Shown: positions 24,284 to 36,600 of the stretch, piece after piece | How positions within the stretch are numbered: position 1 is the stretch's first letter | How the letters are laid out: the number at the start of each line of letters is the position of its first letter | NCBI RefSeq assembly: GCF_016545825.1 | Contig: NC_052616.1 | Span: 7,564,001 to 7,628,000, forward strand | Length of the DNA: 64,000 nt | Reading direction: 5' to 3' | DNA from: Eucalyptus grandis | Lineage: Eukaryota; Streptophyta; Magnoliopsida; Myrtales; Myrtaceae | Program-made: the position numbers and the translations under genes | Notes under the pieces: generated by a model | Seen by the model: only the letters and a program-made list of their open reading frames with translations | Databases searched by the model: none | What the model was told of the DNA's origin: nothing

Positions 24284-24598
24284 GTAATCCTATCAACCCA
24301 CTTGGGTTACAAGCAAGCGGGGCAGCCCCAACATGAAAGCGAACTTCCTACTACTTGGTGAAGTTACCCTGTAACTAGACATTAAGGATCCAGGTAGTAC
24401 CCCAATTACATATTACACTATTCTAAGAGCAAGTGTGCATATAAAACTTAAAAGAGACACCATTATCCGCCAATCTGCAAGGGCACTTGCCTAAAAGCTA
24501 AATGCACAGACATATACAACATCTGGCTTGAAGATGACGTACAAACATGTATGTAACACTAAAACGAGCTAATCTGCGCTCAGAGCAAGGCAAGTTGC
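24284..24598. other. 3' flank of chimera copy 1
   Basis: Collinear with the 3' flanks of the other chimera copies (about 36290-36600 and 44115-44440). It probably contains the 3' UTR; no clear poly(A) hexamer was singled out. Confidence 0.5.
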
Positions 24599-27557
24599 CT
24601 AAAACTTAAGCCATCGGGGCGAGACTTTCCAATTAATACTAAGTGGGGATTGCGGTGACTTCAAGGGGAGCTCGCGAGGCTTTACCCTTGCCTTCAAGTT
24701 CAAAATGGCCATCGCCTCTTCAATCGAAGGCCGAGAAGTAGTAATGGGATGAGCGCACAACAACCCCGCTATTATTAGGGCCTCGGCCTGTTTCTTGTCG
24801 AAATCCTTGCCGAGCTTCTCATCCACCGCATGGACCAACTTCCTGGCCCTATAGTGCTTCAATGACCACTCTATGAGGTCTATTGGGTCTCGTTCCAGGT
24901 CGATGACTCTTCTCCCAGATACTATTTCCAAAAGGACGACTCCGAAACTGTAGACATCAGTTTCTTTACTTGCCCTACTAGTTGTAATATATTCCGGAGC
25001 CATGTAACCCCGTGTTCCTATCAATTCAGTTGTCTTGGACCCTGTGGCATAGTCTACTAGCCTAGCCAATCCAAAATCTCCCAATTTGGCCTCGAACTCT
25101 TCATCGAGCATGATGTTGCTAGACTTGATATCCCTATGGATCACGCATTGACGACATTGTTTTTGCAGGTAGTGCAACACCGAGGCTAATCCTTGAGCGA
25201 TTTTATACCTTGTTTCCCATGTCAATAAGGATTTGCCTTTAAATAGATGATCCTCCAAGCTACCTTCACTCATGAATTCGTAAACCAGGACAAATTTATC
25301 CGCCTCGTGACAATAGCCTATAAGTGGCACCAAGTTTTTGTGCCTAAGCTGGCTCAACGTGATCACCTCAGATTTATACTCATTCATCCCTTGGTGCGAA
25401 TCATAGTTTATAACCTTCACGGCGACCTGTGTGCGAGCTTTTCCTATTCGCCCTTCGTACACCGCGCCGAAACCTCCTTTTCCCAGAATCTTGCGATCTG
25501 CAATCGCTGTCATCAATTCTTCATAGGAGAAGTTCTTTGGTCCACTAAACTTTTCAAACTCCATGGTTAATCCATGGCCGCCTTCTTCTCCACCTCTCAC
25601 GGTCTCGGTGTTGTTCTCTTCGGTTGTCTGAGGTGCATTATTTCCCTCTGGCATATCATTGCTCGGGGATGGACTGGCAACTTCTGACATATGACTTACC
25701 CAAGCAGCACTATCTGCCAAAGATCTCGACGCCGAGAACCTAGCATCCAAACCCCCGTACGAAACACCACCCGTATGAAACCGCCTGGACTGGAAGGCCT
25801 GCTTATTTGCCTCTGGATTATTCTTATGACCTTCAGTCACGTTCGGTCCCCCTATACACACTTCACTGCTCACCCCCACCGCCCTTATGGCCCCATACTC
25901 ATCCGAAATCGCCATCTCCTGCCCTACAGGTCTCCCGACTGAACTGGGCTTATGCTCACCATCTTCGGGCAAGGGGTTTGAAGCCGTCAGGTGAGTAGCC
26001 TCCATCATTGCATAAGCCTCAAGCACGGGTGCACCAAATGCCTCCTCAAGCTGAGCCCGGATAGAGGGCGCGAGTAACGCACCGCAGCTCATTATGAATC
26101 GTAGCTTCGGGTAAGCCGGCTGTGGCTTGCTGAGGTGGTGGTCCAGGATGATCTGGTGGATTCTAGGGATTGCTGTGTACCACGTGGCATTGTATAAAAT
26201 CATATCTGCCCAAAATCTGGATGCTGAGAACCTAACAGCCGCCGGGAGGGCCACGGTAACTCCAGCAGCTAAAGAGCTCAATAATCCAGCAACCAAGCCG
26301 TATACATTGAACATCGGAAGCACAATCACGGTAGAGTCTGAATTTGTTAGTTTGTACACCCGCTTGATGTTCTGAACCGATGAAGCCAAATCGTGCTGAG
26401 TTAGCAGCACGGGTATGGGGTGACTCATATTGCTGGAGGTGTGCAAGAACAGAGCTACATCCGAGGGTTCGTTGACGACTTTGGACATCAAGTCAAGGCT
26501 CGGCTCTATGTTGATCGAAGAGAGAGTGATTTTGGACTTGGCGGAGTGAAGCTTGGCAGTTAGGTGGGGGATGTTAAGCATGGAAGCAGCAAATTGAGCC
26601 TGTTGATTTCCTTCTTGTGGTGTCAATAGGAGCTTCGACCCCGAGTTGGAAAGGCAGAAGCTGAACCGCTCAGCTGTGTAGGTGGGGTTAAGCGGAGCCA
26701 CTATGGCTCGGCAACGGATTACTGCCAGTAGCAGGATTACAAACTGCAAAACAAACGCAGATTTCCAATCAGCAAAGTATCACACTAGTCCCCGTGGAAT
26801 GGAGATTACACGGGGACTAGTGTGATACTAGTTTGTCATTGTTTGATTCCATTAAAAGCATCCTTCTCCTGTTGATAAGCTTTGACTTGTTTTATGACAA
26901 AAGGATTCTTGTACATCCCAAAAACAACCTTTGGACACGACAGAAAATGCTCTTCATGCTCTTCCCAATTGAACTTGTTCCTATTTAATTTGCAGCAGAC
27001 GACAAAACACGTTATCTCAAAGCACTCGCGCTCACAGAAATCTCATGCCTTAGATGCAATTCTATTTTCTTTATCGAAATTGACGCCATTCCCGTTGCTC
27101 TGTTCTCGAAGTACCGTAAAACACCGAGTCCCATCCTCTTTTCAAGCTATTTCCCAGTCGATCTTTCTCATAAGTGATCGATCTCATCGTTAGAAAGTTA
27201 TCGCTACGGCGATCTACCAGATATTGCATTCTCGAGTTCAAGCAGCATCATCAGGAATTTTCGCGTTTGAATTCACATCATCACACAAACGAAAACTCGC
27301 AAACAAGGCATGCCATGCGCCGAACTCGCAGAACAGGCTCGATGATCCGGACATACCTCGACGGTGTTGGGGAAAGTGAGAGCGACGACGTCGCCGGCAT
27401 CGACGCCGGAGAAGACAAGGAGCGCAGCGGCTTCATCGACGCGCTCCCGCAGATGCGCATAAGTCAGTTCGATCTTCCCCCTGACGGAGACGGCTATCTG
27501 GTCGGGGCTAGTCGACGCCACCATCTTCATCAGGCCTGTGAGCGTACGTACTTCCAT
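24599..27557 (-). CDS. Chimera copy 1: AAE3-like adenylating domain fused to LecRK-type kinase
   Basis: Two exons: 27357-27557 (67 codons, start at 27557) and 24599-26743; 613-bp GT-AG intron at the junction used by all four copies (PNTVE|FVI). Product 781 residues. Residues 1-about 395 follow AAE3/oxalyl-CoA synthetase, including the GGPNVTEG...FHTGG region where AAE3 has FHTGD; the Asp is lost. The phosphate loop reads HTSSNMSHPIP (168-178), losing the SGT...PKG consensus, and the YAMTE motif is YAMME. After an acidic Ser/Glu-rich linker (about 400-455) comes EFEKFSGPK, the juxtamembrane segment of L-lectin receptor kinases, then a full kinase: GKGGFG 488-493, Lys510, HRD 603-605, DFG 623-625, APE. 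No signal peptide, lectin domain or membrane helix. Probably a cytosolic RD kinase; its substrate is unknown. Confidence 0.85.
26776..26829. repeat. Perfect 21-bp inverted repeat in the intron of chimera copy 1
   Basis: Arms 26776-26796 and 26809-26829 are exact reverse complements, with a 12-base loop. The left arm matches the same intron position in copies 2-4 (about 38629, 47089, 59739), but the right arm is found only in copy 1. Confidence 0.9.
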
Positions 27558-28460
27558 TGCTAATTACGGAGAACGAATCGACGGAATCAACTCAAGCCCA
27601 TCGCGATTGAATTGAGGAAGGCGCCACAATCGCTGGGCGACACTGGAAGATTCTTAACGAGAAAGATTCGCACGAATGAGGATGACGAGAGAGCTTAGGC
27701 TTAGACCCTTTTTATGAAGTTGAAAAGGGAATGGGACCCTTGTTTCATTACCGCGTCTTTGGACTTTGGAGATTGTCCGCCGACACGGCTTCACAAGTGT
27801 GCGAAGGAGGTCTAGCCTCCCCCGCCCGCCTTCCCCAGCGCCTGTCCACTTGATATACAGCAGTGGCGGTCTGCCTGAATTTTCCCAATACAATGTCTTG
27901 GGGAACACGGCACCGGACTCCCCATGCACTTACCCAAGCTTTTCTTCCCGGGTAGAAGGGAATACGCACCTTGCCAAACGGGGTCTCCCAACTCAGAGCT
28001 CCCGCCGGTTCGGTGCTTGGGCTTTTTTTAAAGTCTTGCTCAGGATCAATATTGAGAACTCGACCAACCAGTCGTTAAGAGTGACCAACTGGTTCAATCC
28101 AGTTAAATGGAACCGATCTCTATAGACTTTTGCAACAAATCACAAATATCCAAAAAAAAAAAAAGCTTAACAAGACCCCTCATCCGCTCCTCTGAAGACA
28201 ATCAAACCATCAAGCACCATGTGAAGCAATAAAAAAGAGTCGCACACAAGAAACAAAGACATATGAAGGGGGGATGGGAAATTGGGAAAGTCAGGGTTTA
28301 CTGAGAAATTAAAATATATAGATATAGCCGGTTTGATCCGGTCGATTCAATTGCAATTTCAGAACTGGAAATCGAATCGTGACTTGTGAGAATCATCCAA
28401 AATTTGGCGGTCCAGTCCGATCCGGACAATTCCCAGTTCGGGTGATTCCCACACCCCTAA
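27558..28460. other. 5' flank of chimera copy 1; hAT-like terminal sequence near 28400-28459
   Basis: 27558-27700 resembles the 5' flank of the other copies. Farther out nothing is recognised until a segment ending CCCACACCCCTA at 28459, which resembles a hAT-type right terminus. I could not find its left end or a target duplication. Confidence 0.35.
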
Positions 28461-28531
28461 GAACCTGTAATTAAAAAGGGAATGGAGGATCAAGGAGTGC
28501 GACTTTGGTGAGCAGGAGCGAACTCGTCCAC

Positions 28532-28728
28532 GAAGGGAGCATCAAGAAAAGTCCACATTTTGAAGTTTTCCGTACCTTGCGTACTTGTTTCTTTGTAGTT
28601 AAATTTAGCCTTCCAGTACCAAGAAAAGTTCACAATAAGTCCACATTGTGAACTTTCCAAGAAGGGAGCATCAAGAAAAGTCCACATTGTGAAGTTTCCC
28701 GTACCTTGCATACTAGTTTCTTTGTAGT
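28532..28728. repeat. 68-bp direct repeat, two copies
   Basis: GAAGGGAGCATCAAGAAAAG... occurs at 28532-28599 and again at 28661-28728 with about five differences, separated by about 60 bp of partly related sequence. Confidence 0.8.
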
Positions 28729-28739
28729 ACCTATTACAG

Positions 28740-30183
28740 AATTTTTCATTAGGTGATAGAATAGAGATCATAAATTTAGGACGTTAATTATTTTTTTCTT
28801 CGATTTTGACCTTTTTTCATATATAAAAAAGAAAAGAAAATTAGTCTCCACTCCCAAATTAGCCGTTGGAAAGTCTTAAGAGGATCGTCTTCCATTCTAA
28901 CCATTGGACATGTTCAAATACCATCGTTGGATCAAAGAGGAATCAATGACCATGATTAGATTCTTTCATGTATAAATAGGGGAATCTCCCCCTCACTTGT
29001 ACACTCTAGTTCACGAGCTAATACAATTTGAGTTTCACTCTCATACTTCTTCTTTGTGAACTAAGTGCATGTGTAAGGCTGACTTGGGATTGAATCTTAA
29101 AGCCGTATGGGTGTGGGATCGTTTATAACTAACCAACCTGTGACAAATGGTATTAGAGCCTTTGTTCCAAGCATAATGGTTGATCCTTATTCCGATGTTG
29201 CAATTGTTCAAGGCAAAGATCGCAAGGATCATGGAAGACCGATCGAGAAGGTCACCCGATCGAAGAAGAATTGTGTTGTCTCGAGCTCGAGGGCCAAAGG
29301 GTGACTTGGAGAACCGAATGATGGTTCTCGAGGAGACTGTCACGGACGTCCAAGGAATGGAGGATGACCTGAACTAGACCGCCAAGGGAGCGAAAGCTGG
29401 AAGGGAGGAGTTCTTGGCCAAAGTGAAAGAACTCACAGTTGGCATGAGAGAGCTATGCGCCGAGGTGTTGAGGTCCCTCACGCACGAGTTGTAGTAGCAG
29501 ATGAGACTTGGGAGGCTGCAATGGCGGCCATGCACATGAAGATTGCCGAGCTCAAAGTCAAGCTCGTGAAGGTTGAAGCAGCATGTGCGAACAGGGGTGT
29601 TCACCGTGTAAGCAAACTCACGTACTGATGCATCCAAGCCAAGGGAGTTCAAGGCTAATGGTGGCCAAGGAAGTGAATAATTTTTCTTGTGGTACATGAA
29701 ACGATACTTCCAGGCCATGGGGATCAATGACGACACATTTAGGTAAACACCGTATCCATGTATTTAGTTGATAATGCATTGTTGTGGTGGATCATCAATC
29801 GTATGATAGGTGTGGCAACATGACGTGGGCACGGTTCATTGAAGAATTTCAACGAAACTACTATTTGGCATATGCAGAAGAGGAAGTGATGAACTCAAAC
29901 GCCTTGGACAAAAGGACTTAGTTCTTAATTATCTAAAGCAATTCTCGGAGCTATTGCTCCAAATCCCGTCCATGAGTGAGAAGGAGGTGTACTACTAGTT
30001 CATGAGTGGGCTCAAGCCATGGGTCAAGCAAGAGCTCAAGCGATGCAACGCAGCGGATCTTGTGACGGCTACGTCCCTGGCTGAGTCTCTTGTGGAATAT
30101 AAGTTGCCCTTCACGATGAAGTCCGATCCTCACCCGAAGGACAAAGCCAATGGTGGGGGAGATTGTGGAAGATTCAATCGCCT
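28740..30183 (+). mobile_element. Relic of a Ty3/gypsy-type retroelement: LTR end, primer-binding site and broken gag
   Basis: A TATAAATAGG box at 28971-28980 lies in the presumed LTR, which ends AACCTGTGACA at 29145. TGGTATTAGAGCC at 29148-29160 is a near-perfect initiator-tRNA-Met primer-binding site. From about 29170 gag-like coding follows in several frames, including WYMKRYFQAMG near 29690 and TWARFIEEFQRNYYLAYAEE near 29826, broken by stops and shifts. At about 30184 gag gives way abruptly to glutathione peroxidase exon 4. No pol or 3' LTR is present. The left edge is uncertain. Confidence 0.7.
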
Positions 30184-30768
30184 TAGCAATCCCGTGCAAC
30201 CAGTTTGGAGCTCAGCAGCCGGGGTGGACAAATGTGGAGATCCTACAATTTGCTTGCACTCGATTCATGGCCGAATATCCCATTCTTGATAAGTTGAAAG
30301 AATAGATACATACGCTGAGCGTGTTGCGAACTACTTTTCGTTCTAGTTCTCTAGAAAGTTTTTCTTGGAGTTGTATCTGGAGTTCCCTCATATTTCCTAG
30401 CGACTGGTAATTTGCAGCTTGAGTCAAAAAAGGTCAAAAAACTAAGTGAGGAGGAAGAATCTGATTGCTTTTTCTATAAGTTGCCGTGAAGGGGCAAAAT
30501 GCCGCCCCTCCCTACGCGTTCCTGAAATCAAGCAAGGGCGGACTCTTTGGGGATGACATTAAGTGGAACTTCTCCAAGTTCCTCATCGATAAAGAAGGAA
30601 ATGTCGTTGATCGCTATGCGCCCACTACTTCTCCTCTTAGCATCGAGGTAAGAGTCTGATCTTCAACGATCATAGTCCTAGCTTCTGGATTTCTTTGGCT
30701 AGTTGACTCAGGCATTGCAGTTGTTATTATCGCAGAAGGACATCAAGAAACTGTTGGGAGTGGCATGA
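30184..30768 (+). pseudogene. 3' half of a glutathione peroxidase gene (unit 2 relic)
   Basis: Collinear with the intact gene from inside exon 4 (8217) to the stop. Relic exon 4 is 30184-30293, with a small insertion after the CCGGGG and its donor changed to TT. Relic exon 5 is about 30481-30647 and keeps the [10 protein letters not shown] and KWNFSKF codons, but its acceptor context is altered. Exon 6, 30736-30768, is identical in sense and ends in TGA. Exons 1-3 and the catalytic Cys are absent, so it cannot make an active enzyme. The upstream neighbour is the gag relic. Confidence 0.9.
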
Positions 30769-31747
30769 GCGCTGGAACTTCTTTTCCCCTGTGAGGATGA
30801 GGAGTAATCTGAAAAATAAGCATCCTCTTGGCTCATCATGAGGATACCTCTAGATGTTTTCTTCACATGTTTTGTTGTTGAATTTGCACTGCGTTAATAA
30901 TGTAAAGATGCCAGTAAAGTCCAGCTCCTGTTTTTCCACTACTGTATGAAATCGTTTAGAAAACTAAAGGCACTAATTATTGCGGGTGTAGCAAGTTCTA
31001 ATATTCAGGTGCTACGATGCTATTAGTTGGTTGATCATTTCTCTGGCAGAAAAAGCTTCGAATGAGCGATACATGGCGCTGAAGTTAGATGAGTTTTTGG
31101 CTGTTGGAGTAGACTGTCTTTGTACAGTCCTTTCCTGTTTGTGATGTTGCCCGGGAAGATGGTTTTCTTAACCATCGAATCTTCGATGTGATTTAAACAT
31201 GAAACTGTTTAGCTAACAGCATTAGGTAACTTCTCTCTACTGAATAATTACGTAAAAAATGACTTGATCAATGAACTGCCACAGGTGATCAAAGTTACAT
31301 TAATAATAACATCATGCTCGAACAAACAAATGCGTTGACTAGAGGGTCATCGATGCTGAGGGTCATCAATCCATAGTGACATCTTTTGTGGCTTTTCCTG
31401 AGGCCGCAGTGTTATGGTGCGGGGAGGGGAGAGAGAGATTAATCTCACTTAGTCACTTGTTAGACGGTCTTGTGTACCCTTTGAGAGAGAGAGAGAGAGA
31501 GAGAGAGAGCAACCAAACTACATTTCACTGGTTACAGAGTCTTTTGACACCCTCCTGTGCTTTTCCTCTAAACATAGAAAACAAAAATTGCCAAAACTCG
31601 TTAAATATCTACTTATCCCTCTTAAACTCTTTATGGTGCTTTAGCAGCAGGTGGTAATGGCACTGCGTTTCTACCATCGCAATTTGCAGTTTACATGCAA
31701 GCTATGCTCTGAGAATGAGAAAGGCCCCCACAGTCCTCGCATATGTC
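30769..31747. other. Spacer between GPX relic and YqgF copy B
   Basis: Collinear with 8792-9633; contains an enlarged (GA)n run at about 31482-31509. No gene is seen. Confidence 0.6.
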
Positions 31748-34700
31748 CTATTCAGAAGACTCTGATCTCTGCTTCTTGTTGGCATAATCCAAATATCCCT
31801 GCCCAAAACAATAGTAGCGTTCAACAACAGACGACAGTGGTCTCAAAACAAAAAGCTCACACACTGTATATAGGATATTTTCAATAAACAATTGAATGCA
31901 GAACAATAAGGAAAAATCCATGTCGCCCTTTTCCTTCTATCTATTGCAGCCTAGAGGTATTGCTAATTGCTATGCACCAACAATGCTTGAGAGTTGAAGG
32001 GAAGCCTGTTCATCAGCCAAGTCTCATTTTTCATTTCTATCCTAAAGAAAACCTTCAACCATGACATTTGTATACTTAATCATGAAACAGTGATCTATAC
32101 TAGCAAAGAGAAAGTGGAGGGATGAGCTACTTCTTCCCAGGAAGAGGTGAAGAGCCAGTTACCTGGAGTATCCCCATAGCAGCAAACTTGTCCATTATTG
32201 TCTTCGCTACTACCGAATGCAACGTCAAAGGTTGTAACAACAATTCCACGTTCTGTAAACAGACAATGCATTAGCGCCCCATGATTAATTAAAAATAACA
32301 ACAAGATACTCATTTGCGAAAAGGAGTTGAATTTAGCTTTCCATTTGTGAACAATGGGGACAGCCGCTGGACCACTTAAGAACACAACCTAGTAATGCTG
32401 GAAGCCCAAATGGGAAAGTAAGGAAATGAGTCCTGATAAGAAAACTGCCTTTAATTTGTACAGCAGCAGAACTTTTAAGTAGAAGCATCATTTATTTCAG
32501 ATAGGGTTTTCACTTTGGTTAGCAAATCGGCAGCTTTGTGAGCACATTGAATTATGTGGGACATATACTAGAGGATACAAACTTAAGCCGTACAAACTAA
32601 AGCATTATTTACAGTTCATGCTGTTGCTTCTACCATTGCAATTCGGACCTTGAAGATTGGATGAAACAAAGAAAGGTAAGGAACCACTTCATTGAGCTAA
32701 TCTTGTGCACAGTGCATAAATACCTTAGTAGAAAAACAGGATGTCAGGCTAAGACTTTGAAAGAAGAAGGAAAGCAAGTTGCACCTTTGATGTAAAGGTT
32801 TCTTCCCAATACGTATAACAAACACCTTCAAGTTTTCCTGTTTTAGAAAGCTCGTCAATAAAAACCTTCATTTGCACAGCCTGATTACAGAGAACAGAAA
32901 AGGATAAGAAATTTATAAATAGCATGCCAGAAAAGTTATAGAAAATAATGGTTTAAAGGAGACGTACATCACGATTGGGACTACGAAACCGGTCAAGAGG
33001 GACGCCAACCACAAATCCAAGTAGCGAGAATTCAGAGACCTACACATATATAAGGAAACAGGAACCAATCAGGCCCTTGTAGAAACTTTTCCAAGACCAT
33101 GCAAATTACTGCACGTACACATTCAATAAGGATATTGTGATCCAAGAGTGAGAAACAATAAGATAATTGACCAAAACCTGGCCATAACTGCCTTAAGAAA
33201 CCCCTAACTTTAGGTCAAATCTCAATTTTGTCCCAATTTTGTTTTTTGTATTAAAAAAATGCCCAAATTTTACTCTAGTCCCAAAGCTACCCCATGCATT
33301 CAAAAATCAACGCTAGTTTCTTCAAGATCATCTAAGAGGTTCGTTATCAAAATTTGCATTTTCATCAACACCCTCACCTACGTATAAAATAACAGCAGTC
33401 TCTTGATGTTGAAAATCTTGAAGAAACCAATGGCGATTTTTGGAAGCATGAGCAAATTCTGGGCTAGAGTTAAATCAAGGATTATTTCAGACAAAAAAAT
33501 GTTCAGGGCAAAATTGGGATTGGACCTAAACTTTAGAGTTTTTTTAGGGAATTCTCCCCCAAAACCTAAGGTGTGATCTAATTGAGATACCAGGTCTGAT
33601 GATTCCAGCCCAGGTAAACAGAACGCAATAGCAATAACCCCTCTTTCAGATAGGAACTAATGAGGCAAGAAATTAAAGATTAGGGAATAAGCAATGACAA
33701 ATACCAAGCTGTGAGCAGAACCAACACTGAAAATTACTCTTTGTTGAGGACCTTCAAACAACTATATTCATAGTTAGAAGCCAGACTGAGGACGATAAGC
33801 AAAATGCTCCAGTCATCCAAACACTTAGGTTGGAAAAACTTCTTTATAGGACACATCCAAACAGTAATTCCCACAGGGACAATTCCTCCAAGAAATGGAG
33901 ATACTAACACAAAAGCAGACTGAAAGGCAGACTCACCAGACTCTGAAGATCAGTCGCCATCAAGTCAATATTTGTCTTCTTCCTAAGCAGAACACTGCAA
34001 TTATGGCAACAACAAAGATCATTTCACAAGTAACAACTGCATATACCACAACAAGGTTAGGATCCCAAGAAAGAAAATAGAAAATTCCCCCAGAGGGACA
34101 AGCCGAAGCAAATTCATGACGTCCAAGTTCCATCCTTCTAAATACCATAAACAAGAATAGTTCTCGTATAGAATCAGAATGAGAAAAAGTACACTGAAAG
34201 TCCTAGATCTTATGTAAAGATTGCCATCAATTGAATCAATTCGAAAGTTTAGAAGTCAATTGCACTTTTTGCTAAAGGTTTAGTACTTGATTGAATCAAT
34301 TGAAAGTTTAGGATTCAATTGTATTCAATACATAAGATTTAGGACTTAGGGTATATTTCTCCTGAATCAGATTTTTACATGGCAACCCTACGAAGTGAAG
34401 CACATATCAACATCATTAAGATCAACAACATCTGTACCAATCATCTATGCAATCATCCTTGGGTTTATGTTATCCACAACTCTATCATCCGATTCATAAG
34501 TGTCACCGTGAATCCTGTGGAAATCTCAAACTCACTGGCCCATGTACAACCTTACGTCCTATGCACCAGAGTGCAATCCGATGCTCAATTTCTATGGAGG
34601 TAAAATGCACAGGAATTGATATAAACATATACTACAATTCGTCTTGGCCAAAGTATGATACAATGCGCATGTATGGAAATACCTCAGGGGTGACGCGACC

Positions 34701-34831
34701 TTGTTGCTTGAATCCGAGACAGCAAGTCCAACATACTTATCGCCAACATCCAAGCCTAGCAAGCGGCCTTTTTTCTTCGTATGAGCCATCAATACGTCTT
34801 GGAACAAGCTCAAAGGTTTCACGTACCTCAT
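31748..34831 (-). CDS. YqgF/RuvX-type RNase H-fold nuclease, copy B (intact)
   Basis: Plant homologue of the bacterial YqgF/RuvX family (pre-16S rRNA nuclease / putative Holliday-junction resolvase). Exons in order: 34683-34831, 33937-33994, 32968-33039, 32786-32881, 32163-32252, 31748-31798; all introns GT-AG, giving 171 residues, a normal family length. Seen motifs: GLDVGDKYVG with catalytic-type Asp28, GFVVGVPLD (77-85), YWEETFTSK (117-125), where the family usually has DER(F/L)(T/S)(T/S), and DKFAA with Asp146. It ends GYLDYANKKQRSESSE. The E119-E120-T121 triplet is a mild departure from the usual D-E-R. This is the only open copy of four in the window. The plant function (often organellar rRNA processing) is inferred. 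Confidence 0.9.
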
Positions 34832-36600
34832 CTACAAACACCATGAAACAGTTGAGAACTTCACTCAATGATTCAAACTACATGCTTGGAAAAATAAGCA
34901 GAGAACAAACAGGAATATCCCTCGATTTAAGCAAGGCAGTGATGTCAGAGAGATGAACTCTCATGAAGCAAATCAAACGCCCATCAATATATCCATCACT
35001 ACATACTATTCGTATCTCGAGTAATACCCAATAAAGTAAAACCATAAACAAGTACATGGAGCAGCATAAGAAGCAGTTCCATGATTAGCAGTAGCATCTA
35101 CATAGCTATCACGGGTCAATGCTAAAGCACGTAGCTTGCATGAGCAATGAGCTCCAGCGATGACACGAGCTTATGCGGCACGGTGATCTGACTACTTTGA
35201 AATAAAAAGCAATGAACGTACGCCCGAGAGACTGAATGTAGTGTACACCTATCTCGAAAGTGCTCAGTCAGGCATTAAGACAAACACTTGGTATGGACGG
35301 CCATATATCAGAGCCACACAAAGATGGGTCCTTCACGTACCGTCACTTCGTCCACTTATGGTACCGCCCGGACGACACCCAGATGTCACCTGCTCTTCCT
35401 CGCCCTTCCCCAACGGCAAGCTCGGGATTCAGTCAATGAAGGCGGGCGATTCTCTGGTCAAATTTGTGCTAAGCTTCTTCACACTTGTTGGCCCCCATCG
35501 CCTCCTCGGCAACTTCGCGACTTCCTTCGTTTCACTCTTTCGTTGTTCTTTCGGCCGGTTTCGATTTCACGAACACAGAGACAAATTGCACGAGCGGACC
35601 GTCTCACCGAAACCGGGTGGAGGCGGTGAACGTTCCTCGTAACCGTCCGTCTCAATGCTCCTCTGCTCGCCGACTCAAGGTTGGGCCGGTTTAACCGTCC
35701 TGGCCCGCCATTCGTTCTAATGAAAAATAAAATGATTATTATACGCGCCCTAAGATCATGTCTGGCTTTGTTTAGTATCTCATGAGTCGTGTTCCTCTAT
35801 GCAATTTATCGGACAGTTGTAGGAAGTCACAACATTGTAACTTGCCGGAGCTGCTCCGAGAATCTCCGTTTTCCTTTTCCTTTCTTTGTGCTTTTATAAT
35901 CTTGTTTGTATCCCTATTATATATAACTCATCCTCAACAATGTCTTGCTATTAGTTGTGAGAATCAAAGGGTACTTACGTTCACTAATTGGCCAGTATCT
36001 TATCACACTTCTCTATGCACAATACACATATACAACATTAAAAGAGACAATATTGCCTACCATCCGTGAGGCACTTGAATATTGAAAATGACATACAAAC
36101 ATGTAGGTAACACTAAAAGAGGCAATAGACCTAAATAAATCCTTAAAAGATTTCATCCCGGTTCAATCTGAACCTCAAGACTTCCATGACGTAAACTACT
36201 TACAAAGTATTCCCTCCTCTTGGAGAAAACAAATATACAAAAGGAATTTAGGGGGTTTTGGATGTGCATGTACCAACGCATTAAAATAAAGAATACAATC
36301 TAGTCAACCCACTTAGGTTACCAAGAAAGCGGGGCGGACTCAACGTGAAAGCAAACTTCCTACTACTTGGTGAGGTTACCCAATAACTAGACACCAAGGA
36401 TTCAAGCAGTACCCGATTTACAAGTTACACTATTCTAAGCACAAGTGTGCATATACAACTTAAAAGAGACACCATTGCCCGCTAATCTGCGAAGCCAAAT
36501 GCACAGACATATACAACATCTGGCTTGAAGATGACGTACAAACATGTATGTAACACTAAAAAGAGTCATCATTGCTTGCGTCAAGAATGAGGCATTTTGC
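34832..36600. other. Spacer between YqgF copy B and chimera copy 2
   Basis: 34832-35775 matches 12000-13626 (unit 1) with deletions. 35776-36300 matches 16712-17220 and contains the empty site of element X4. 36290-36600 matches the 3' flank of chimera copy 1. The frames at 35241-35640 are the counterpart of 12415-12800 and are not recognised. Confidence 0.55.

Noticed and set aside
24599..26749. Membrane receptor kinase
   Set aside because: The hydrophobic stretch FVILLLAVIRC is the buried core strand/helix of AAE3, not a signal or membrane helix, and no lectin domain is present.
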